Assembly: GCA_036346405.1 (NCBI GenBank) | Contig: CM070562.1 | Span: 103,006,999 to 103,070,998, forward strand | DNA: 64,000 bases | Origin: Phyllostachys edulis | Taxonomy: Eukaryota > Streptophyta > Magnoliopsida > Poales > Poaceae | Direction of reading: 5' to 3' | Shown: positions 10,195 through 21,248 of the stretch, piece after piece | Layout: the number at the start of each line of letters is the position of its first letter | Position numbering within the stretch: position 1 is the stretch's first letter | The notes under the pieces: generated by a model | Database searches by the model: none | Seen by the model: only the letters and a program-made list of their open reading frames with translations | Told to the model about the DNA's origin: nothing | Made by a program: the position numbers and the translations under genes

Positions 10195-11760
10195 CAGGGC
10201 GGCGGTCTGACCAGCCTTGGTGGCGGTTTGACCGGTCACATCTGACGATCAGATCGGCCTTGAGGCAAGCCAAAGGGCTGACGGTCTGACCGGCCATGTT
10301 GGTGATCAGACAGGCCATGAGGAGCGATCTGACTAGCCAAAACATGCGGGGGTGGTGGGTGGGCAAAAAATAGAGGGTGTAGGTAAGAGAGGAGATTTTT
10401 CTACACTTGGTCTCATATTTTTTAGAGCTTCGAGCCAAAAGTTCTATTCGTTTTAAGTATTCATAGAAATTTCAAATTTCCAGGTAGAAAATCCGGCTAA
10501 GTCCCTGTGCTGGCAGTCTGATCGATTTTATCTTGTTCGCTGGCCGGTAAGACGACGATGTTCGTAGGTTAGGTTAAATTCATGGTTTTTAATGCATATG
10601 TGATGTATGATGCATGTTTTAACCAACGTGGGTCAAGTTATAAAGAACTTGTGTCTGAAATCGATTTCTTGGTCTATTGTTGTGCAGGAGACTTGGAGGT
10701 CAACGACGGTCAACGGTGAGGATTATTGGGACTAGGTTTGGAAAGCTAAGATTCAAAACGATCGAGGATGCCGGGAGAAGTCAGTGGACTCAAGCATGTC
10801 GTAAAATGGATAAGGATGACCGAACGGGAAGTTCGGTGCAGCAAATTACATCAAGCGGCGCGGGGTCAGTGCAAGTGCCATGGTGGTTTTAGTAGGAGCC
10901 GAATGGGAGAAACTTTCTGACATAAAGAGAGTCATTGATCAACCTACACGTGGCAAAGAATGGGATTGCTTTATGAAGATTGGACTCGATATTTGGAGAA
11001 TGATCGAGAAGTGATATTTTGGTAACTTTAGGAAAATACCTCCTTGGTGACCTTTGGTTAAACCGTGGTACAAGGAGAGGCGGTTTATATCAAGTGAAGA
11101 TAAAGATCACGAAGAAAAGGATTCGAGAAGCCCGATTCGTCATCCGCTTTGACAAGCGTGCTGAGTGTAGATCCGTTTATGTGTGGACTTAACGGGTGCC
11201 TGTTAGGGTCTTCTCTCTCGGTCTAGCCTCTACTATGAAAGAGAATATCCAGATGTGGAGTTCCTAAGTCCTTCCAAGAGAAAAACCCTGATTTGTGATT
11301 TGGTGATTTTTTGAGTAGTTGAGGCTAGGGTTTGCGAGAGATAGATTGATTGTGTGTACAAGTGTTGAGCTTTTGTCCTCTATGATGGAGTTGCTGTAAA
11401 CCAACATCTATCTCAAATCAATCCAAGTTAGATTGCTTCAAGTTAAGTCTCTTCTTGTTCTTACTATCTCTTTGGTGATTATTCGGTTTTTTGCTGTGAT
11501 TTTGCCTGCTGTGACATGTGGGAATATATCAAAAGTTGAGTCGATTTGTGATTTTGAATTCATGCTGATTTCGCTATTCATCGTGTTGGAGGCCAGACAA
11601 CCAGACCATCGGCCAGACTGTTCATTCTGAGAGGTTGAGTCGATTTGTGATTTTGAATTCATGCTGATTTCGCTATTCATCGTGTTGGAGGCCAGACAAC
11701 CAGACCATCGGCCAGACTGTTCATTCTGAGAGGTCTGACCGTCCAACTTATTTTGCTGTG
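10195..11760. repeat. Decayed LTR-like repeat with GTCTGACCGG motifs
   Basis: The motif GGTCTGACCGG or GGTCAGACC recurs near 8637, 10205, 10225, 10280 and 11735. Text resembling the transcribed part of grass LTRs (CTAGGGTTTGCGAGAGATAGA, near 11325) follows. No reverse transcriptase or clean ends are visible, so the class is uncertain. Confidence 0.4.
11535..11732 (+). repeat. Tandem duplication, two 99-bp copies
   Basis: Copies at 11535-11633 and 11634-11732 both begin GTTGAGTCGATTTGTG and appear identical. The duplicated unit contains CCAGACCATCGGCCAGACTG and must be recent relative to the surrounding repeat. Confidence 0.95.
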
Positions 11761-13743
11761 AGTTTTCCGTGTTTTGGTTGTAGTGCTTTTGGTGGGTGGT
11801 GGAGGAGGATGACTACGCCACATCAATCCGTCTAGACCAACTGGAATGAAATTGAGAAGATGTTGCCTAGACTTGAGTTTTCTGGACTCGGGTAAAAAGA
11901 CCTGGGGAGATTGCAGCTTACTCAAAAAAATGAAACTGTTTGAACTGCATATCACACTGAGAAGGAAAAAGATTGTAAGCGGATTTTTTTTTCGATTGGA
12001 TTGAATACGAGACTTTCGTTGTACTTGTTCTTTGATTTTCATAGCTTTTATAGCTATTAGAGTAAGAATTTAGTTAAATCCGATCAAGGTTAAAAAGAGG
12101 TAGTACTCCTATTCACTCCACTTTAGTCTTCGTTTCGGTCAACAAATCTTACTGTATATTAATACCGGTAGTTGTATCATCAAATCTGCACTCCACTGTG
12201 CTAAGTGCGATCTGGTGCTTAACTACAAACAAGAACTTAGAACTATCTGGAATTAGCCCTAGCATCCAATTTCTAACCCACGCCTGCCAAGTTTGAGCTG
12301 TTTGGTTAGGACCGCACACGAAAGCACTAACATCGTACGCCCATTTGCAACCGTGTTTCGTTTATACCAAGATGGCAATTTACCACAGAAGCATCAGGAT
12401 TTTTGCCGAACCCATCAAGCATTTCAAGCTTATCCCGTGAAAACGACCTGATGTTCACGCCGGACCAGCCAAGCCTCATCCCTTCCGCATCCGACGGCCT
12501 TACCTTCCACTAGATGCAATTCTTTAATTATGGAGATATGGAAGGATTTGATGAGAGGGAAAAAGGCAGGTAAAGTCGCAGGGCATATGATGTTTTCATA
12601 TCGACCCGAATCTGTAGCTCGTAGTAGAGGGGTCGTCAAAGTCTCGGAAAGCGCCGGTGAGGTGGACCAGCATCGCGTTGCTGCCTGCCCAACTTACTTG
12701 CCTCGCGCTCTCGAATCTCGATCGACTCTGGATTTGTAGCGCGGTGGAATCCGCCGACTAGTACAAATGGAGAGAGCCAGTGCTCTCTTTACGCTCAAAC
12801 GAGTTCTAGAAGGGCAAGCAATTAATTTCCCGGCAAGTTGGGGTGCGAATGTGATGTGGCAATTACTCACCAATTTACTTGCTCTTACCAAGTGGCTTCA
12901 GTTAATTACTGTGTGTGGTAACCATAGTGCTGAACTAACCTGCATGGCAGGGTGAGCTCTGTGGACATGTAATTCATCAGTTCAACACTTCTGTCTGATC
13001 GATGAATATGATTGGCAGGAAGTCGCTGTGGGATTATAACCACCAATGTCTGATTAGGTTTAACTGCCGTGCCACATACGACTGGTAGTCTTTGACTCCT
13101 TTTGCCTGTCCTATCTGGTGCAATTTCGCTTCTACCCCTGTCACCGTGTAGACCGTAGCCATCGTTTTCCTCCTCGAAAGCGACCACACAAAAGGTGATT
13201 TTATGCAGCTAAGTTTGCAATAACACGCAGAGCTTCTTATCCCATGGCCTTCGCGCGCGATGGAAACCATGCGCGTACGCGCCTTCTCCGTGCCCGTGAG
13301 GCCACAACGAGCACGACGGGCGTGAGTTACTAAATGCAACTCTGCAAGGAACTTTTGGCTGGTCGGATGGTCTTAATTAACTGAACTCGCTTGTCATAGT
13401 TAACTCAAGTAGAGGATGCTGCTGCTGCATCCAGTTGTTCTTTCATCTTGAGTCTTCTTCAGCCACAGGGTGTGACCGTGTGATTCTGATTCTTTCCTTC
13501 CGAGCTCTACTACTCCATGACTCGAGCGGTTCCCCTTTTCCCTGTCTTTATGAGGAGTAAAAAGGAATAAAGTTGCACACGGAAGGCCGATTCCCACAGC
13601 CAGGCCCAAAAGGGCGATATTTCGTACCGGACGTAAGATGGATGCGCTCCAAAGCCACGCAGGCCTGTCTGCAAGAAGAAGAAGGCAAGCTCGGGCTGCG
13701 TAGCCCTCAACTGTAACCTGAGCCTGAATTTCAACCCATAACT
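11761..13743. other. Intergenic DNA, no recognised gene
   Basis: Only short frames without domains are seen. No clean terminal repeats were identified. Confidence 0.5.
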
Positions 13744-14156
13744 CTAAAACTGTCTAAAACATAATATTTAACAATCAAAATCATCTAAAATATAACATTG
13801 ACCTGTTCCAAGGTGGCATCCTTATTGGCAATAATTTGCTGACATGGCATATTGGTAAGCAGCATATTAAATAAGGATAATGCTTTGATTCATACATCCG
13901 TATATCCCGGACGCCCACGCTCCGCCCTGCTTCCTCTTCACTTCTATCTCCATCTTTACAAACGGGCCATTGATATCAACAAATAGATCACCTTGACAAG
14001 CAGCGTTGCAGTGTACACTCTTGTTGCAGCCTGTCACTGCAAAAATTCACTACCTGCCTTGTGTCGGCCAGTCACACCGAACATATAAACGTAGGACAAA
14101 AAGGCAAGATTTCATGACAAATGAAAGAAACTTTGCCAAAAAAAAAAGATCTTATT

Positions 14157-14381
14157 ATTTTTTTGTTGTGATCACAAGACGCACACGAACACGCACACAC
14201 GTAAGTGTGCCCTTTAGCACACATCACGATAGACGGAGGCCAGGGATAAATTTGTAGCCTCACAAAATTCATACGGAAGCGCACTCGCATGTGCGTAATA
14301 GGTTGGGCACCAGGATTTGAACCCTAGTGGGTAGAGTCGTACACCGATAACTCTACCACTCTACCAAGAGGTGGTTCTCAT
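14157..14381 (-). mobile_element. tRNA-derived SINE with target duplication
   Basis: On the minus strand the element opens with a tRNA-like head. An A-box-like TGGTAGAGTGGTAGAG (14351-14366) is followed by a B box GGTTCAAATCC (14313-14323), the internal RNA polymerase III promoter. A non-tRNA body follows and ends in CAACAAAAAAATAAT. GATCTTATT at 14148-14156 is repeated at 14382-14390 as a target duplication. There is no coding capacity; such elements are copied by LINE machinery. The head is too diverged and lacks the folding of a working tRNA, so it is not called a tRNA gene. Confidence 0.82.
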
Positions 14382-14436
14382 GATCTTATTTTTTAACTGT
14401 TTAATATACATAGTATACATGTTGTACTTTACTAGT

Positions 14437-14735
14437 GTTGCGGCCTGTTGAAAACAATGTTGTATACTGTTATTTGGAATGTTGCATCTGTAGAAAAAAG
14501 TGTTGTATCTGTAAGAACAAAATGTTGCATCTATAGGGAAAAAATGTTGCATACTATTCACGGCGATGTTGCAATTTTTTCTAACGCATTTTTTTCCAGA
14601 TGCTTTTTTTTAAATGATGTTGCAATCATTGTCTGAGGTTGTTGCAACTATTGTCCTAAGATGTTGTAACCATTGTCCAGGTATGTTGCAAGTGTTGCAT
14701 CTGTAGAAAAAAAATATTGCATCTGTAGAAAAAAG
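14437..14735 (+). repeat. Degenerate TGTTGCA-spaced repeat array
   Basis: TGTTGCA or TGTTGTA recurs about a dozen times with spacing near 22 bp for the first six copies. Many copies are followed by TCTGTAGAAAAAA. The array is imperfect and lies inside the inverted-repeat-bounded block, where it may be a subterminal repeat field. Confidence 0.65.
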
Positions 14736-16366
14736 ATGACCCGGGCGTCCGATCCTTCGGACGATCCGAGTGCTAGTTCATCCCATTAAATAAACCAGCA
14801 AGTAAAAAATTGTTGGGCCCCACTTGTTATCCTCTTAACACATTTTTTCTACCTCCCTTATCTTCTTTCTCTCTCCCTCTCTTCACTCTTCCTTCTCGTT
14901 GGGGACAGGGTGTGGGGCCATGTACGCGGGGCTATACCGCTGCAACCATGATACCACCATTTCACTTCCAACCCAAATCTCACCGATGGCAACAACACAA
15001 GGAATCAATCAAATCTTCTCTCGCAACCATCTCCCATCATCAAGGCCATGCTGCCTCTCGTTAGTGCCACACCACTCACCACACATTTTCCATCCTCATT
15101 TCACCATCACTAGAGGAAGGGAAGGAATCTCTATGGCAAGATCTGTTGCCGCTACTCCTCTTCCACTGCCATGACCTGCACAGGTTGGCCCTCGATGCCG
15201 ACCTACTCCATTTGACTATTACAAAGGCAATGGCTCAGGCTCGCAAGGCCGTATTGGCGTGCTCTCCATGGACGGCGCCACCGACGGGGGTACGCTCTGG
15301 TGGCAGGAGACCATGGCGGCACAACATCGGGTGGTGCTGCGTGCGGAGCCGGGGCGCATGGAGGATAAATAGCGCATTTGCATGGGGACAAATGCACATG
15401 AGAAACAAAGTAATTTTATCGTGCTGAGTTGGCTGTTGTTAAATCCACGTGGATACCACGTCGGGGGCACAACCGCTGCAATGAGTCGAATGTTGTATTT
15501 TAGACAGTTTTAGGCCCTATTTGGTACAACTTCTACTCCCAGCTTTTCAATCGATTCTCGTGAAGACATACCAAACACCCCGATTCTCAAAACCACCAGA
15601 CTCTGCTTCTCGCAAGGAGTTGTCTTGAAAATAAACTAGCAACGAGAAGCAGCCTTCCCGCAGATTCTCATGAGAATCCAACCTTCAGAAACGAAAATAC
15701 CCCTTAAAGTTGATTTTTATTTCCCGCCATTGCCATCGAACTACACCCCTGGAAAAACCCCACCGCGAGACACCCCAAGCATTCCCCCTCGCGTCATCTC
15801 CTCTCGCACTCACGACTGGGAGGCGATTTCCTTGTCGAAGCCCTAGGCGGCGCCGGCCCTCGTGTGCGCCTCCATCGACCGTCGAGCACTACGCCACCAG
15901 CATCCGAGAGATTCCGCCGCCAGCATTCGAGCCCGACCTCAAAAAGCCTAGAGGCTTCCATCGCTGTTCCCGACTTCGCCGCCTCATTGCTTCTTCGAGA
16001 GCCACCGCTCGCTCGCCACTTCAAAGGTCTCTAGGTTCTCGCGCGACCTCTCCTCCCAACCCGACCACGCGAGAATCGCCCAGACCTCACCGCCTCCTCT
16101 ACAACAACCACTCCTTACCTCCATGGCGACTTCTCTCTGCCGCTTCGCTTGTCGGCACGTCCCCATTCCAGCCCTCGGCTTCACGCCTGGGCCCACGCCG
16201 CCTCGATCGCCGCAGAACGGCCTCCTTTGCCACGTCGTGGCGGCGACGCTTGTTTGCTACGTTTGCAACCCGCCATCGGCATGTGGGCCCTCTCCTGGAA
16301 CCCGCGTTTGGCTTCAAGTTCTTTGGTCTCGCCGCCTTCCAAATTTCCCGCGCCTCGCCTGCTTCT

Positions 16367-17022
16367 ATGTGCTCAACTTCGCAAGAACCGAAGCTTGTGC
16401 AAAGGGTCTTCTTTGATGTCGATTTCGAGGAATCCGGTAATGGCACGCTCTCAGATAGCGATGGTGTCGGAGACGTTGAATTGTTGGGCTTGTATGAGGA
16501 GAGCAAGTTGTATGTCCATGGCCTTAAGGTATTATCATCGGAGACCAACAAATGGGTGGCGACCAATGTTGATTGGGAGTCCCGTGTCAGGTTGGTTGAA
16601 GGAATGGGATCCGTGTTCGTGAATGGCTATGTTCATTTGCTTACTCATGAGAAGAAGGTTCTTGTTGTTGAGCCGGAGGGTCAGGCGAGCGTTCTGATTC
16701 CCCTGCGGGATCTAACTGGTTTGGGTTGGTTGGATGCCTCGGACAGTCTCAGGGATGCCTGCATTACGCCTTGCAAGAAGACTGCAGCGGTATCTTGATG
16801 CAGGTTTGGATTCTGAAAGATTTTGACAAAGGAGAATGGATGCTGAAGCACTGTTTTGAGATTGAAGTGGCTCCTCAAACAAGGTTGCTTTTCGATTATG
16901 CCGGTAATTCCTTTTGCTTTGAAATTTTCTATGTAGTGTTTCACCCAGAGAGCGATATTGTTTTCCTGCCTGTGGAAGGATATAAGCTGCTCTCCGACAA
17001 TTTGATAGATGTATGCCTATGA
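16367..17022 (+). pseudogene. F-box-associated-type protein fragment, frameshifted
   Basis: The sequence encodes a beta-rich protein in two frames. The first part (from MCSTSQEPKLV through WVATNVDWESRV, GSVFVNGYVHLLT and VLVVEPEG) stays in one frame to a stop at 16798. The expected continuation (VGCLGQSQGCLHYALQEDC, then WILKDFDKGEWMLKHCFEI and VVFHPESDIVFLP) is in another frame from about 16727 to 17022. The GGTTTGGGTTGGTTGG stretch near 16718-16735 is where the frame changes. This pattern (NGYVHLL, GCLHYAL, VWILKDF, FHPESDIVF) is that of grass F-box-associated interaction domains. No F-box is seen upstream; the region 15710-16366 is GC-rich without recognisable domains. It lies within the PIF-like element, which suggests a captured, now broken gene. 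Confidence 0.6.
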
Positions 17023-18089
17023 TTGTTTTTTTTCTCATTTGTTCAGCTTGATCTGTGACTAGCAAATTATTGAATAAATTGATATTAAAGTGGTGCTTCT
17101 ATGCTTTCCCAAAAACTAAATTGCACCAACCTAGAAGCAGTATTTTTAGTAGTGGAGTAGTGGATGGTGGTAAATCAGATCCTCAATAGGCTTTCAAATT
17201 TGGGCTTTTACCATTTAACTTTTTCAGAGGAGCACTGAAGCAAGATGGAGGAGGTCTCCAAGGCGATTGGAGTTTCAGTTGATGGGGTTTCTCTGCAATG
17301 CCGATGATGCGCCGCACAAGAATGATCCTAGTAAAGTGCTCCCCATGGTTGTAATTTATTTTGTTGGTTGGATGGTCTAATAATATATATTTGGTTTGCT
17401 GAAAATGGAATTTTGATGGTGAATGTTGTTATCTTGTTATGTGCAGGACCTGCTGTCAAATAATGTATGTAGCCATGTAGGTCTTTCATGTTGTTTCAAG
17501 TAAAGATTAGTAAACGAGGTGAAATCCATAAATCCGGGCCATTTGTTATTTTCTTCCTACACAATCTTTCAGTTCATCGGAAGAGATGAACATCTTTCGG
17601 TACAAAGTGCGCATATGGATAAGCTTGCATCTCTTCCAGCTACCTTACTGGGACTTTTGGATCCTTACACTTATACGATATGAATGCAATATCTCTCATG
17701 TCTATCGTAGCGTGAACACTACAAAATTTGCTTATACACAATCAATGGTTGTGCATCAATTCGTTATTTGCTAACCGTTGTAATCCACCATGAAGTGTAA
17801 ATGCAATGTAACTTGGCATTGTGTACAAATACAACGTATATACATTCATATGGTCTAAACAAATTTAGGGAAATTCTATAATTTGTGTATAAATACATAG
17901 GAGAAAGACACATATACAATTGAAGTATTACAACCAGGGGTAACATTGTCTATTTGCCTGTAATCCTCCTTTATATGGTTTTTGGAGCCAACCTACTAGC
18001 CAAACGCTTTCAACAGACAGATTCAGATTCTCAGAGAAGTGGATTCTTAGAAAATTAGGAACAGAATCTGAAAAATAAGAATCTAGAGT

Positions 18090-21000
18090 TGTCGGGACCC
18101 CGGATCTCTGGATCCAGGACCCTCTGTGTATAACTGCACTATTCCCTGAATCAGTAGCTAGTGCACACAGTCGCAACATTGGTATAACCAAAACCGTACA
18201 CCAAACTATAGATGAAGCAGACAAATTAATATTTAATAGCAAAAAGGACCTTATGGTCAAGTCTTACAAAGTTTGCCACGCAGGGCTTAACAACAAAAGG
18301 TAGCTTGCAGTGGAAACCGAACATCTGGTGGAGATCACTCAATATGCCCATATGCAATCGAGTGGAGGACGTGACCTAATTCGCATAGTCTTCAAAGTAG
18401 TCTTCTTCGTAGAACTCGGTGCTTCCTGGTCCTTCTACAGCGACTGATCAATCAGAGGGCACAAAGCTATGAGTACTTTGAGTGTACTCAGCAAGTCGCA
18501 GAGAAATGTATACAAATAATATTCATGCAAGGCTTGACAAGGATAGCTTTTTGGCTATTTTGCAGAAAGCAATACTTGACGGTAAATACAGTAATTAGAT
18601 TGAAAAGCATAATTTAAAAGATTAATACATAAGTAATCAAGTTTCTTTTAAGCAAATAGTGAACACCCTGTTCACTTTCCAACCATCAACCCCAACCATC
18701 TACTAGATTCAGCCAACCCATTCCAACATTTTGACAAAAGTCTACCCCTTGCGTGAAATCACCAGGCATGTCCATAACCGTGGACACGGCTATTCGAATA
18801 GTTTTACACTCTGCAGAGGTTGTACAGCCTGACCCACAAGACACGAATTCTCTAGTTTTTTCGGCATATGTCTATACCACCGCTCACTTCCTTAGGTAAG
18901 CAGTCTAGAGCATGTGACAAGGCTTTTACAAAGTTCTGTTTTAACTCGGTTCTGCTTGCTAAGTGGTTACCGTTACGGGCCCCCTCTTGCGCCGTTCCCA
19001 ATCAAAACAGAGCCAAACCAAAATATTGCTAATTAGTTGGCCAGGTCTATCCCAGTCTAGACATGTGGTTGTACGGTTAAGGTCCAGATCAATGGTTCAA
19101 GGTTAAGTCCTTAGTGGTTGCTCCGGCGAGACTTTCCGCATTCCATGTGCCTCGCACACCTAAGTACCTCCCGTACCCTATAATGTGCCTCCCGCATTGC
19201 CTCGCACATTCCTCCTTTTACCATCCAACCACTTGCTTGAACTTAAATCATTTTTGTTCAACCCGGCCAAATGATAACCTTTGCCATGGCACAACAAATT
19301 TTAATAATAACGGCATCACACCACAATTGACACAACTGTGATCTCGCACCACAGTTGCACAACAGTGGTATCGCAATATAGTTTCATATATCATTAAGTC
19401 AAGTTCAATCATTCTTTGAGTAAGTGATCGTGAATCTATCGTATAACTAAAGCATTAGCTAAGCATAATACGGTACCCATGTTGGTATTTCAATAATACC
19501 CAACTAATAATTAACCATCCTAAGGTGTCCAAGAATTTATGTCATTCAAGGATACATGTCATTCCCAAATTATCAAGGAGGCATAATGGCAATTAGGTAA
19601 TTAACTAAATCCTGAAACCATTTATTATAAAATTAGCAATGCATGTTTATATCAAACAATATACTTTTTTTTATAAAATAGGTTCAATATGATCAAAGGT
19701 CTACGACTTGCCTTCGTTGAAGAGTAGAGATGCTTCGGTCGTCGGGTCCATGAATTCGTCCAAACACCGGATTCTATAAGTGCGAACAAAGCTAAATAAA
19801 TAAAACAATACCAAATAAAATTCCAATAAATACCAAATAAGTACTAATAGGAAGATAATGAATTTATATGAATATAGAAATTTGAATCACTCGAATCGGA
19901 GTTCGAATGAGGAAGTTATGGCATTCGGAAGTTTGGAATTGCATAAAATGGTGAAATATGGATTTTCCCGATTTTACGATTTATTTTTCTAAAGGAAAAT
20001 CGAGAAAAGCCACGGGCTTGTTGATGGGGCAACCACATCGCCAGAGGGCCGACGTGGTCACCGATGGGCGCCACGGCAGTGGCAAGCCACGTCAAGATAA
20101 TGGCATGGCGACGCTTCGCATGGCATGGAGTTTACCGGCTCGCCGTATTTCTTGCCAGCCGTGGCGAGCCCGGGAGAGGTACCAACGCCAAGAGAGGGCG
20201 TGGATCCCAGGGAGCACCGAATCGGCGGCGGTTGGCGAAGAAATGGCAGACGGCGATGATGAGAAGCGGCGGAGGCGGCGAGGCTCGGGAGGAGTGAGAG
20301 TGCACCAGTCGCAGCTAAGCGACGAGGCGGCGGCGGAGGTCGACAGCCGGAGAGGCTTGAGCGGTGGCGGTGGTTGGAGCTCAAAATACAATGAGCTTCG
20401 GAGGAGAGAGGGAAGTGAAAGTGAGGAAAGAGAGAGAGAGGGAGAGGCACACGAGGCGCGTTTTTATAGGCGGCGGGGATGTGCGGAGCGGCTCAGCCAA
20501 CGGGACAGATTTGGCGGCGGCGCGCGCTAAACGTCGCAAGACGCTTATGTCGCGATAATGGCGAAGCGGAGGAGGAGACGACGCGGTCGCTGCATACGAC
20601 AGCATGACTCACCGGCAATGAGAGAGAGAAGGCACGGCGGAGAAGGGCGCGGAAGCCGACCGTCTGATTCAGACGGACGTCCGATTGAGGAGGCGTTCTT
20701 GTTGCACGAGAATGGGCAATGGGGCCACGCGAGGAAACAGGAGAAATGGGCCGAAGGGATTCAGCCCAAATAGTGAAAGAGGATTTTCTAAGGATTTTCG
20801 AATTAAGAAAATACCAGAAAAGCAAAAACCTTTTTAGAAAATAGCTAAAGCCGTCCAAAAATTCAAGAAAAATTCACAGAAATCTCTTGAATTATTTAGA
20901 ACTTATTAAAAATATTTTCAACTTAATTTTTGCTTTTAATTTTAGCAAATAATTATTTTTAACTTAGGGCAAAAGAAAAAACCAATTTTAAAATCCAACA

Positions 21001-21227
21001 AAATCTAAGAAAAGACTTAAAACAACACTTTTGGTTTTTAAATCCAATTAGGACCCAGAAAACTCAATTAAACCAACTTGAATTAATTGAAATTTGATTA
21101 GTTCAAATTAAATTGCTTTTAAATTCTAAATTTCACTTTAAGCTTTAGCAAATTAATAAAACCAAAAGGTTAATTTTTTTTTAAGTTTTTAAAATTTTCA
21201 AAAAGCCCAAAAAATAGAGATGTTACA
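18090..21227 (-). mobile_element. Gypsy-type solo LTR, 3.1 kb
   Basis: The segment runs from TGTCGGGACC to GATGTTACA. AGAGT lies before it and AGAGC after it, a 5-bp target duplication with one change. On the minus strand it starts TGTAACATCTC, as in long grass Gypsy LTRs, and ends GGTCCCGACA. No internal retroelement sequence is next to it, so it is a solo LTR left by recombination. It interrupts the right arm of the PIF-like element: joining the flanks restores that arm. The GC-rich frame at 19958-20530 is part of the LTR, not a gene. Confidence 0.75.
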
Positions 21228-21248
21228 AGAGCTGTACCAAACAGGGCT

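Larger units (their letters stand above)
13744..15513. mobile_element. Possible DNA transposon bounded by inverted repeats
   Basis: CTAAAACTGTCTAAAA at 13744-13759 is perfectly inverted at 15498-15513. The match continues about 12 bases further inward with only transitions. The interior holds GTTGCA-type repeats at about 14437-14735, an inverted CGGACGCCC pair near 13905 and 14747, and a SINE. No target duplication fits the given ends, so the true boundaries may differ. A Mutator-like origin is a guess. Confidence 0.35.
15513..21248. mobile_element. PIF/Harbinger-like element carrying a gene fragment
   Basis: The left end GGCCCTATTTGGTACAACT matches the reverse complement of the right end, AGCCCTGTTTGGTACAGCT, at 16 of 19 positions. 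TTA flanks both ends (15510-15512 and 21249-21251), the usual PIF/Harbinger target duplication. The element is 5736 bp; without the solo LTR and its duplicated 5 bases it is about 2.6 kb. It holds a broken F-box-associated-type gene and no transposase. The inner right arm (GAATCTG/AGATTCT-rich, 18020-18089) resembles the hairpin-rich ends of related grass MITEs. The weakness is that TTA is a short duplication and could match by chance. Confidence 0.55.

Noticed and set aside
14290..14381. tRNA gene on the minus strand
   Set aside because: A and B boxes are present, but no cloverleaf can be completed and the head continues into a SINE body with target duplication.
15710..16366. N-terminal 219 codons of the 362-codon frame
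   Set aside because: This GC-rich part has no F-box or other domain and reads like low-complexity Arg/Pro/Ser; only the part after 16367 looks like protein.
19958..20530. 190-codon GC-rich open frame
   Set aside because: It lies wholly inside the 3.1-kb solo LTR, has opposing open frames on the other strand, and shows no domain; base composition explains it.
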